From contig DAIDHF010000001.1 of assembly GCA_027452005.1 (NCBI GenBank), forward strand, positions 85,410 through 149,348: a stretch of DNA of 63,939 nt. The letters run 5' to 3'. The notes beneath the pieces were generated by a model. It worked only from the letters and a program-made list of their open reading frames with translations. It made no database searches and was not told the origin of the DNA. The translations under genes and the position numbers were made by a program. Source of the DNA: Acidimicrobiales bacterium. GTDB lineage: Bacteria > Actinomycetota > Acidimicrobiia > Acidimicrobiales > JAKAVM01. Below are positions 43,029-52,000 of this stretch, in pieces. How positions within the stretch are numbered: the stretch's first letter is position 1; every line of letters begins with the position of its first letter.

Positions 43029-44672
43029 ATGAAACGTAGAACGATTCTAACTTCAGGGGTTTCCGCGGTCTCTATTGGTGCCCTAGGTGGTGCTGGAGCA
43101 CTCTTGGCAGCTTGTAGCTCGTCATCGAGTTCATCAAGTAATTTTCAATCCACAGGCTCTGTACCACGCCCGGGGGGTCATTTACGTATCGGTACAGAAG
43201 CCGAAGAGAACGGATTGAGCCCTTTTACGTCCAACTTTGACGCAACCGGGATAATGTACGCGAGGGCTTTTTATGATCCCTTGGCGGCAACGGATTCAAC
43301 GGGAAAGACTCACCCGTATCTGGCCCGATCCATTACTCCAAATTATGACTTTACAAAGTGGACGATTGAGGTCAGAAGCAACGTGTATTTTCACGATGGA
43401 AGCCCATTAGATTCTGACGCTTTGGTGCTGAATTTTTCGGAGCACCTCAAGTCGCCATTGTCAGGCCCCGTCCTCGGGCCAATTATCAAAGCGATTAATA
43501 AAGTTGACCCACTCACCATTGAGTTGTCTATGAACAGTCCGTGGGTTCCATTTGACGTGTATCTATGTGGTTGGATTGGGGGCCAATTTGCCTATGTTTC
43601 ATCGCCGAAGGCAATTCAAGCAGGAACACTTAACACGAATCCGGTTGGAACCGGTCCATTCGTGTTTTCACAGTGGGAACCAAACGATCACTTAAGTGGG
43701 ACGAAAAATCCTCACTATTGGCAGACCGGTCTACCCTACGTGGATTCCGTAACATTTCATCCACTGCCAGTCGAACAGTCTCGTTCTGATTCACTTAGGG
43801 CTGGTGATGTAGATGTTGCGCACTTCACCGACGTACCTACTTATAACGCGCTCAAGACCAATTCTTCCTTTACCCATGTTGACAACATAGCGGGCGAGGT
43901 AGGGCCAGCCGATCAAGATTTTATTATGCTCGATTTGGCAAAGCCCCCAATGGATAACCTGAATTTTAGGAGGGCACTTGCCAGCTCACTTGACGTGGTC
44001 TCTTATAATAAAGCCGTCAATCTGGGACTCACCCAGATTGATAGGTCGGTATTTCAGGTAGGAAGTCCCTATCACAGCGTGGGAAGCTATCCGAACTACT
44101 CACCCAAAAGCGCTCGAGAGTATCTGAAGATGGCTGGCCTTTCTTCGAATCAGTCCAGCTTCGTCCTAGCGAATGTCACCGGTCCCAATAATCAGGTTGA
44201 TCTTGAACTAGTTGGTGAGATGCTAAGCCGGGTCAGTATTAACACATCTCAACAACAAATTGAACAATCCAAGTATATTATTAACGCCCTACTTGGAGAT
44301 TTTGATGCTTACTTTTGGAGGCAGTTTGGTGCAATTGACCCTGATCAGAACTATAACTGGTGGTCGAGTGCGTTTGTAAAGCCAGTTGGGACCATCTCTC
44401 TCAACTTTGCGCGTAACAGTGACCCAGTGATCGACAAAGCGCTCCTTCAGGGTCGTGAAAATCCTCAAGTTGAGGCCCGTGTCGAGGCTTACAAAACGGT
44501 TGCCCGGCAAATCAACCAAGATATTCCCTACCTTTGGCAGAACCGAGCCCTCTGGGCGGTCTGTGCCCGTGGTGGTGTGCATGGATACGATTCGTACCGG
44601 CTCCCCGACGGTGCTGATGGATTGGGCCTCAAGAGCGGAATTTTCCCCATAGTGGGTGTTTGGCTATCCTAA
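43029..44672 (+). CDS. ABC transporter substrate-binding lipoprotein, family 5 (peptide/nickel type)
   Basis: The 547-residue protein begins MKRRTILTSG with a twin-Arg pair, a hydrophobic stretch and the lipobox LLAAC (Cys29), then a Ser-rich tether; it is probably a lipoprotein, perhaps exported by Tat. The mature part has the family 5 marks GGHLRIGTEAEENGLSPF, YARAFYDPLAATDSTGK, VYFHDGSPLDSDALVLNF and NPVGTGPFVFSQWEPNDHL. It binds the solute for the importer encoded directly downstream. The ligand (oligopeptide, nickel complex, sugar or other) cannot be told from sequence. Confidence 0.9.
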   Translation: MKRRTILTSGVSAVSIGALGGAGALLAACSSSSSSSSNFQSTGSVPRPGGHLRIGTEAEENGLSPFTSNFDATGIMYARAFYDPLAATDSTGKTHPYLARSITPNYDFTKWTIEVRSNVYFHDGSPLDSDALVLNFSEHLKSPLSGPVLGPIIKAINKVDPLTIELSMNSPWVPFDVYLCGWIGGQFAYVSSPKAIQAGTLNTNPVGTGPFVFSQWEPNDHLSGTKNPHYWQTGLPYVDSVTFHPLPVEQSRSDSLRAGDVDVAHFTDVPTYNALKTNSSFTHVDNIAGEVGPADQDFIMLDLAKPPMDNLNFRRALASSLDVVSYNKAVNLGLTQIDRSVFQVGSPYHSVGSYPNYSPKSAREYLKMAGLSSNQSSFVLANVTGPNNQVDLELVGEMLSRVSINTSQQQIEQSKYIINALLGDFDAYFWRQFGAIDPDQNYNWWSSAFVKPVGTISLNFARNSDPVIDKALLQGRENPQVEARVEAYKTVARQINQDIPYLWQNRALWAVCARGGVHGYDSYRLPDGADGLGLKSGIFPIVGVWLS

Positions 44673-44717
44673 GGTGATAGCCTGAGGGGCGAACATTGAT
44701 GGAACCAGTGGGCGTAA

Positions 44718-44733
44718 GCAATAGTAGTATTGC
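44718..44733 (+). promoter_or_regulatory. Intercistronic hairpin after the binding-protein gene
   Basis: GCAATA-GTAG-TATTGC is a perfect 6-bp stem with a tetraloop in the 103-bp gap before the first permease gene. Hairpins at this place in ABC operons often stabilise the binding-protein message or lower downstream expression. That role is inferred. Confidence 0.4.
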
Positions 44734-44775
44734 CAAGATGATTCTTGGTCCGTTGAGAGAAGTTGAGGCCAGCTA

Positions 44776-45732
44776 GTGAAGAGGTACATATTAATAAGGC
44801 TGGCAGCTGTTGTACCTATTTTGCTTATTACTTCATTTTTCTCGTTTTATCTGCTAAATCTGCTTCCAGGAAACCCGGTTGATGCAATATGCGGTGTCGG
44901 GTGTACGGCAGCCGGACACGTAAAGTTGACTCATCAACTTGGGCTTGACAAACCCATGTTGACTAGATATTTGATCTTTCTCAAACATGCCCTTACTGGA
45001 AACCTCGGTAAGAGTTATACCACCGATCAAACAGTCACTCAGGCCTTGGCACAGCGCCTTCCGATTACTCTGGAACTGATGTTCCTGTCACAAGTCGTCG
45101 CGCTATTAATTGCTGTTCCGCTGGCCATGGCAACAGCGCTTCGCCCGGGAAGCCGACTTGATAGATACGGGTCGACATTTTCTTTTAGCCTTCTGTCAAC
45201 ACCTACCTTTGTAATCGGCGTATTCTTAGTTCTTGCTTTTGCCGTTAAGTTGCACATTTTCCCGGCAACTGGATACACAAATTTGACGCAAAACGTTGGC
45301 GAGAACCTGAAATCTATGGTGCTTCCGGTAATAACATTATCGTTGGGCTCGGTCGCCGTGTATCATCGAGTCTTGCGATCCGATTTGATCTCAACCCTAC
45401 AGGAGGATTTTGTAACAGTAGCTAAGGCAAAAGGTCTGAGTACCCGCTATATAATGCTTCGCCACGTTATCAGGCCTTCGACTTTGACTTTTGTTACTTT
45501 GGCATCTTTAAATATCGGCAACCTGATCGGTGGCGCCTTTATTATTGAGGTAATCTTTCAGCTTCCCGGAATTGGGCTTATGACCATTAGCTCGATACTT
45601 CAAAACGACTATCTCATGGTTCAAGGAGTTGTATTGGTAACAACGGTAGGGTTTGTTCTCCTTAGTTTACTTGCTGATATTTTGAACGCTGTTATAGATC
45701 CTCGAATTCGGGTAGCAAGAGCCGGGTTGTGA
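44776..45732 (+). CDS. ABC transporter permease, DppB-like
   Basis: The 318-residue permease has six helices. It shows the DppB/OppB-type N-terminus (LIRLAAVVPILLITSFFSFYLLNLLPGNPVD) and the EAA loop YHRVLRSDLISTLQEDFVTVAKAKGLS, which docks the ATPases. It forms the heterodimeric channel with the next gene product. The start is GTG. The stop overlaps the start of the next gene. Confidence 0.92.
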   Translation: MKRYILIRLAAVVPILLITSFFSFYLLNLLPGNPVDAICGVGCTAAGHVKLTHQLGLDKPMLTRYLIFLKHALTGNLGKSYTTDQTVTQALAQRLPITLELMFLSQVVALLIAVPLAMATALRPGSRLDRYGSTFSFSLLSTPTFVIGVFLVLAFAVKLHIFPATGYTNLTQNVGENLKSMVLPVITLSLGSVAVYHRVLRSDLISTLQEDFVTVAKAKGLSTRYIMLRHVIRPSTLTFVTLASLNIGNLIGGAFIIEVIFQLPGIGLMTISSILQNDYLMVQGVVLVTTVGFVLLSLLADILNAVIDPRIRVARAGL

Positions 45733-46583
45733 TGGGACGAGTTATAAGATTCTTCGCTAAACTAAAGTCGTTGAAACTTGGGGTAGGTTTCTGGCTCTCG
45801 GTTGCCTGGGTAGCATTAATTGTCTTGGTTGCCATTTTTGCCAACTTGCTCCCACTTCCCAATCCAGACTCTGCCCTGGAGGCACCTAGCAATCTAGGAC
45901 CTTCACTCCATCACCTGTTGGGGACTGACAACATCGGGCGCGATGAGTTGTCTCGATTGATATTTGGTTCCAGGGTATCTTTAGTAGTTGGCTTCGGGTC
46001 TATACTGCTGGGCATTCTATTGGGAGGTCTTACAGGAATTTTGGCGGGATATTACGGGAAAGCAGTTGATTTTTCTCTCAACTCTCTCGCGATTATTTTT
46101 CTAGCTTTTCCTCAAATGATACTTATTTTAGCCCTGATCACATTTGAAGGGCGCTCGTTGTTAGTTATTACCGTTGCAATTGGAATCGTAGGAAGTCCGT
46201 TGATATTTAGGGTAGTTCGTTCAGCTACTCAATCAGTTGCTAGTCGTGAGTACGTGGCTGCGTCCAAAGCACTCGGTGCTTCAACATCGCGCGTACTGTT
46301 GAAGGAGATATTTCCAAATGTTGCAATGACTCTATCGGCGTTTGTGTTTATAGCCGTCGGAGTTGCTATTTTGGCTGAAGCGGGTCTTTCCTTTCTGGGA
46401 CTTTCAGTTCCTCCGCCGACTCCAACTTGGGGCGACATGGTAAATGTTGCTTCATCTGAGCTAGAGCAGAACTCGATTTTGTGGATATGGCCTTCGTTGG
46501 CCTTACTTTTTACTGTGTTGTCGATCAATGTTGTGGCGGATCGTCTTCGAATGAAGTTTGGAATTAGAGAGAGCTTCCTGTAG
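45732..46583 (+). CDS. ABC transporter permease, DppC-like
   Basis: The 283-residue permease has the DppC/OppC features: an N-terminal helix, the external segment HHLLGTDNIGRDELSRLIFGSRVSLVVG, the EAA loop REYVAASKALGASTSRVLLKEIFPN, and GLSFLGLSVPPPTPTWGDMV. The ATG at 45732 overlaps the previous stop as TGATG; a GTG at 45729 is possible. The next gene starts directly after its stop. Confidence 0.93.
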   Translation: MGRVIRFFAKLKSLKLGVGFWLSVAWVALIVLVAIFANLLPLPNPDSALEAPSNLGPSLHHLLGTDNIGRDELSRLIFGSRVSLVVGFGSILLGILLGGLTGILAGYYGKAVDFSLNSLAIIFLAFPQMILILALITFEGRSLLVITVAIGIVGSPLIFRVVRSATQSVASREYVAASKALGASTSRVLLKEIFPNVAMTLSAFVFIAVGVAILAEAGLSFLGLSVPPPTPTWGDMVNVASSELEQNSILWIWPSLALLFTVLSINVVADRLRMKFGIRESFL

Positions 46584-47678
46584 ATGAGCACGACGCAGAC
46601 ATATATGCATGTAAGTCAGTCAAGCGATTCGGCGCCACTCTTGGAGGTTAGAGATCTAAAGACTCATTTTGAGACCGGCCGTGGAAGAGTAAAAGCAGTT
46701 GATGGGGTCAGTTTTTCGTTGAATAAAGGTCGCACGATTGGTATTGTCGGAGAGTCTGGTTCAGGCAAGACCGTACTTTCCCGTTCGGTTATGCGAATGC
46801 TCCCTCGGCATGGCGTAATCAACGATGGCCAGCTTATTTTCGACGGTCAAGATATTTCGGACTACACCGACGAGCAGATGAGAAGAATCTGGGGCGCACA
46901 GATTGGATTAGTCTCACAAGACCCCATGACTTCGCTGAACCCGGTCGTAAGAATTGGACGGCAAATTACTGAGTCAGTACGTCTTCACCTGAAGATCGAC
47001 AAAGGTCAGGCCAATGAGATGGCTATTTCAATCCTAAAGTCGGTGGCAATGCCAGAGCCGGAACGTCGAATGAGGTCTTATCCCCATGAGCTTTCCGGAG
47101 GACTTCGCCAGCGAGTAACCATTGCAATGGCACTGGCCTGTGGGCCTAAGCTGATCATTGCCGACGAACCAACCACCGCACTTGATGTTACTGTTCAGGC
47201 CCAGATACTAGATCTACTTGGTTCACTCCAACGGGAGCGAAACATGGCTATGATTCTAATTACTCACGATCTTGGGGTTGTATCAGACCGGTGCGATGAG
47301 ATTGCCGTGATGTATGCTGGCAAGATAGTAGAGCGGGCTCCAACGAAATATTTATTTTCTAATATGAAAATGCGCTACACTCAGGCCCTATTTGAATCGA
47401 TTCCTAAACTGAATGCACCATCAAATGTTCCACTTAGGGCGATTGAGGGTCGGCCACCTGACTTAGTAAATCCCCCGTTGGGCTGTTCGTTCGCGCCACG
47501 ATGTGCGTACGCCGATGAAAGATGTCACACTCTAGAACCCCCGTTGATGGCAGCGGAAACACCGGGACACGTGTTTGCTTGTTGGAATCCGGTTGGAGGA
47601 ATGCCCCCTCCACCTGCACACATGGTAGAACGCCTGGGAGTAAAACCCGTCAGAGAAGAAAAGTTTTTCAAGTCGTAA
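46584..47678 (+). CDS. ABC transporter ATP-binding protein, DppD-like
   Basis: The 364-residue ATPase has Walker A IVGESGSGKTVLS, Q-loop GLVSQDPMTSLNP, signature ELSGGLRQRVTIAMALAC, Walker B LIIADEPTTALDVT and H-loop LITHDLGVV. The C-terminal oligopeptide-transporter extension has conserved cysteines (LGCSFAPRCAYADERC), which in this family can hold an iron-sulfur cluster or zinc. It overlaps the next gene as TAATG. Confidence 0.94.
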   Translation: MSTTQTYMHVSQSSDSAPLLEVRDLKTHFETGRGRVKAVDGVSFSLNKGRTIGIVGESGSGKTVLSRSVMRMLPRHGVINDGQLIFDGQDISDYTDEQMRRIWGAQIGLVSQDPMTSLNPVVRIGRQITESVRLHLKIDKGQANEMAISILKSVAMPEPERRMRSYPHELSGGLRQRVTIAMALACGPKLIIADEPTTALDVTVQAQILDLLGSLQRERNMAMILITHDLGVVSDRCDEIAVMYAGKIVERAPTKYLFSNMKMRYTQALFESIPKLNAPSNVPLRAIEGRPPDLVNPPLGCSFAPRCAYADERCHTLEPPLMAAETPGHVFACWNPVGGMPPPPAHMVERLGVKPVREEKFFKS

Positions 47679-48646
47679 TGAGCCCTGAAAAGATCCTGAA
47701 GGTAGAAAATTTAGTTGTCACCTTTCCGGCCGGAGCCGGCAAGAAAGTCCACGCCGTCTCCGACGTAAGCTTTGAATTAGCAAAAGGTGAGACCTTGGGG
47801 CTAGTAGGAGAGTCCGGTTGTGGAAAGTCGACCACTGGTAGAGCAATAATGCAACTCATCCGGCCTGCTCAAGGGTCGGTAAACTTCGAGGGTAGCGATC
47901 TAACCCGGGTGAAGGGGAAAGAGTTACGTCGGATACGTCAAGGCATGCAAATTATCTTTCAGGATCCGATCTCTTCTCTAAACCCGCGACGGAGGCTTAA
48001 GGACATTATTGCAGAGCCGCTTGATATCTGGTCCAAGCTTGAGAGTGAAGAACGTTACGATCGAGTCCGGGAAATGTGCGATCAAGTAGGACTGGACTTT
48101 GAAAGTGTCAAAGATCGGCGACCTCATGAGTTTTCAGGCGGCCAGTGCCAACGAATTTCAATTGCCAGAGCATTAATGTTAAGTCCAAAGCTCTTGATAT
48201 GTGACGAACCCGTCTCAGCTCTTGACGTCTCAGTTCAGGCACAAATTCTGAACCTACTACGAGTTCTCAAGTCTAAATATGACCTATCAATGATATTTAT
48301 TGCCCACGATCTGGCGGTCGTGAAGAACATTTCAACTTCGGTGGCCGTAATGTATCTTGGGAGGATCTGCGAGACGGCAGACTCGGATACTTTTTATACC
48401 AACCCGGCTCATCCATATACTAAAGCACTTTTAGAGTCGGTACCCGAGCCTGACCCGAGCCTTATTGGATCGGAAGGAAAAATGAGGCTATCGGGGGAAC
48501 TGCCTTCAGTTATCGATCCTCCGTCTGGATGTAAGTTTAGAACCAGATGCCCGTACTCTCAAGACATATGTGCCATTCAAGAACCCGAGTTAGTTGAGAT
48601 TTCCGCCGGCCATAAAGTGGCGTGTCATTTTCCAATTTCACGTTAA
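47678..48646 (+). CDS. ABC transporter ATP-binding protein, DppF-like
   Basis: Walker A LVGESGCGKSTTG, Q-loop IIFQDPISSLNPRR, signature EFSGGQCQRISIARALML, Walker B LLICDEPVSALDVS and the terminal cysteine motif SGCKFRTRCPYSQDIC are visible. The frame is open from 47522, but homology begins at the ATG at 47678 (MSPEKILKVENLVV), which overlaps the preceding stop as TAATG; I use it. With the preceding gene it makes the ATPase pair. Its stop overlaps the convergent small membrane gene within TTAA. Confidence 0.94.
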   Translation: MSPEKILKVENLVVTFPAGAGKKVHAVSDVSFELAKGETLGLVGESGCGKSTTGRAIMQLIRPAQGSVNFEGSDLTRVKGKELRRIRQGMQIIFQDPISSLNPRRRLKDIIAEPLDIWSKLESEERYDRVREMCDQVGLDFESVKDRRPHEFSGGQCQRISIARALMLSPKLLICDEPVSALDVSVQAQILNLLRVLKSKYDLSMIFIAHDLAVVKNISTSVAVMYLGRICETADSDTFYTNPAHPYTKALLESVPEPDPSLIGSEGKMRLSGELPSVIDPPSGCKFRTRCPYSQDICAIQEPELVEISAGHKVACHFPISR

Positions 48647-49053
48647 TCTCTCTTTTTTTGGAGCGCCTTAGGTAGTTGTGGATTCTCGGGCAAGTGAATG
48701 TTAGGACTGAGAGCGTTAGTAGATGCTATAAATGCCAGTACCAGTGAACACCCGATCCATATTAGTGAGTTACCCTGTTGAAAATGGGTTACCCACCCAA
48801 ATAGGGCATGCCATCCGTGAGTGGCCTCTTCTATGGCGTAGTAGATAACGTTTCCAAACAAGCATAGAGCGGCAGATGCACCGACAAAATAGCGCGCCCA
48901 CCTAGATATCCCTGACACGTAAGTAACAAGACAAAATACTGGTAAAAGCCAGATATTTACAAAAATGCCAACTACAGTTCCTACAGCCAAAGAGATATAG
49001 ATAAGCCTTCTATTCCTGGGATTTACTCCATTGATCAAGGTGGGAGTTGGCAT
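48643..49053 (-). CDS. Small membrane protein of unknown function
   Basis: The 136-residue protein has four hydrophobic helices (near residues 18-36, 38-50, 55-75 and 95-112) with basic N- and C-termini. I do not recognise the family. It starts 9 bp after the stop of the aftD-like gene and is probably co-transcribed with it, which suggests a helper role in the same cell-wall step. It is convergent with the ABC operon. Confidence 0.65.
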   Translation of the reverse strand: MPTPTLINGVNPRNRRLIYISLAVGTVVGIFVNIWLLPVFCLVTYVSGISRWARYFVGASAALCLFGNVIYYAIEEATHGWHALFGWVTHFQQGNSLIWIGCSLVLAFIASTNALSPNIHLPENPQLPKALQKKRD

Positions 49054-49062
49054 TGCAATTTC

Positions 49063-52000
49063 CTAATCTGCCTCGTTGAGTGTGCGAATCGAGTTCTTGG
49101 GCTTTGTGAAAATTATCAGTCCGATGACCAATAATAGGGCCGCCAAAGAAATTAGGATTGAAGGAAGTACGTAATTTTGAGGATACCACGAAATAAAAAT
49201 TGTCATTGCCATTTCGTGGCTTGACGCGGGGAGAACCCATCCATTGGACATCCCGTCTATCAAAATTGGTCGTCCCAAGGAAACATGCACCTTTTTGGAG
49301 CCTATGGAAGTTACAGTGGCCGTCCAACCCTTGTTCAGACTCTGCCCAAGCACTAGCCACGAGTTGGGAACACTGTGATGTATCTGTACGGTATATGATG
49401 TTGGTGAACTGCTAATTACGTGGACCGAAGAAGGTGCTGTTGACGAAGTCGATGTTGGAGTGAGTTGACCCACTACATTTTGAGGAATCGGTTGATCGTT
49501 TTGGTTGGAAGCCAACACCACCGAGTCAACGTTGAATCCAACCTGCCACTGGGAGCCGGTACCGGTTTGGAGAATATGGTTCCCAGGAGCAAGGGTAATC
49601 CCATTTGTATCTGGTCCGCACCCTTTCAAGCCTAGGTAAAGACCTGTTTGTGACGATGCAATTTTCTCGGTACCGAAGACCTGAATGTCGACGGGACTGC
49701 CGTCTATATAGAGTAAGTTCGTTCGACATTTACTAGGAAGCACACTAGGCATTGGTGGTACCACTACATTAGGAATGCCCAACTCGGCAATACCCACCGG
49801 TTCAATATCTGGTTTACCTGAGTAGTAATCGGTAAATGCTACTTGGCGAACCTTCTCAATAGTTAGTCGTAGGAAGTTACCCGATAGTGCCGAAAAACTA
49901 ATCGGAACAGTAGTAGTCGAGTTCGGGCCAATTGTGTTTGGTAGATTTGGTAAATTGACCAGATCGCTTCCGCTACTAGAGCTAAGCAGGATTTGAGTTG
50001 GTACCGAATGGCGACCGTCGGTAATCAACTGCAGGTTCAAGTGTGTGAAAGACGAAGGATAAACTCCAAGAGTGTCTTGTGGAAAGTTGGCTTGGATCCA
50101 TCCTCCGGCCTGAGGACCAATTCCCGGCATCCAAGCAGTATTAGGATTTCCATCTAATGCCATTGATGCTCTTGCGTTTAGATCACCCGGGAGCCTTCCT
50201 GAACTCGTCACGGTTACTCCAGAGCCATTAGAACCAGGTCGACCTAAAAGTTGGTCAATCGTAATGTCGGGGATAAGAGCCGAGATCCTTGCAGTTCCAC
50301 TTATAGAAAACGTTCTGGTGGTCGGAACATTGAATTCTCTAGTTATGTTGAGTTCAGGATCGGTTCTAGGCGGCACACTCGGGGCCTGCCTGCGGTGCAT
50401 TATGTAGATTAACGAATGAGTTTTACTTTTAGGACCAGCGAATTGGACCAGATCAGTTGGCATTTGAACTATCTCGGTTAGGTTGACACCGGGAATTCCA
50501 ATTTCTGCAAACCCAACTCCAGAAACTCCTGAGTAATAGATTTCATGTACAAGATTGATCTGCAAGATCTTGACTTCAACTGATGTGAAAGTTCGGGATG
50601 GGAAAAATACCATTTGACCCGATGATGCGCGAGAGGCCGAATCTAGAGAACTATAGATGTAAGACTTATGATTTCCAATCTGAAAGGTTATCTCTACCCT
50701 AGTAATATATCTGTCTCTAGGACCTGTCAGGGGCTGAACGAAGAGAATATGGTTTGCAGTAATCTTACGACCGATCTCTATTCGAATACGTTGACCAATT
50801 GGGTTTTCAAATGCCCCTGTTGTCCACACGGTTGAGAGGTTCCCGTCAACTGCATTATATGGTTTGTTCTCAGGTACAAAGGAAATTGGGTTACCGTAAC
50901 TGGTTGCTACAACGTGGCTGACTCCATATAGCTTGGCAACCGTTTGGTCTTTGGTCGTTTCGTCTGGAAATACCTTTAATGGGTGGACCGAAGGGTCATT
51001 TACTAGGACCGGTTCTCCCGGTTGCTGAATGTATCCGACATTTTCACGAAGACTTCCCCAGCGTCTTTGGGCTAGATAGTTGGAATCAGTAACCACTAGC
51101 TGTGCATTCTGGGAGAGTATCTGGCTTTCAAGTTTGGACTTATGACCCAGAGAGGCTGAGTAGAATATAGTTGGATTGGAGTTCAAGATTCCAGCCGCGG
51201 CAGCCTGGACCATTCCAATCCCATCGCCGTCCAGCAAGATGGGAGACTTAGGTGATTCTACTCTTACTATAGGTCGGGTATTTTTGACCGGCAGTACTGC
51301 AAGTTTCGGAGGATAGGGACTGTGCGGATTTCTCGCAAGAGCCGTTTCGTCTACCATGGGATATTTTTGCTTAGTCGGAGGAGTTGCCGGACCAAATCCG
51401 ATGGGCTTTCCAACCCCGGGAAGACTAAGGTTAAACATTCCCCACAGAGAGCGTGGTCGGGGAGTATTAGAACGTTCATAGGCAAGATCTGACCTGACCA
51501 CCACGTCGCCTATGCTCATGAGCCTTGATATCGGGGCTAGAGTAAGGGGGTTGTAGGTACCTTCTTGGACATACTCATCAAACGCGTTTAGTAGATCAGC
51601 TGAAGGTGCTGAACCATACGGGACTTGTTCACGGGCAACAAAAGGGCGTGTCAAGAGTCCCGGATCTACGGGGTCGACTGTGGTTCCCCACAGGTAATAT
51701 GCAAAATCATCCCCCGGTTCATCCAAAACTCTAGTGTTGGGCGAATGAGTGTTGAGGTAGTGGGATTCTGAGTAGTAATAACTCGGCAGCTTTTGGGGGA
51801 ACAAGAGATTTTTACCGATCAGGTTACCAGTAAATAGTGAGGGCAGATTAAAGCAAAATCCGAGCCCAAGGAGAATCCCAAGCCCTAGGGCTACTAAGCG
51901 CCATTTTTGATATATAGCGGTTATGGCGCTAGCCGTCAGACCAGCGAGCCCTAACAATACAATGGGTACCGCCCGGTTGTCGCTCCGAAGTGCCAGCCCA

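Noticed and set aside
47522..47677. Extended N-terminus of the DppF-like ATPase
   Set aside because: The extension overlaps the preceding gene by more than 150 bp and has no ABC homology; the ATG at 47678 forms a TAATG junction.
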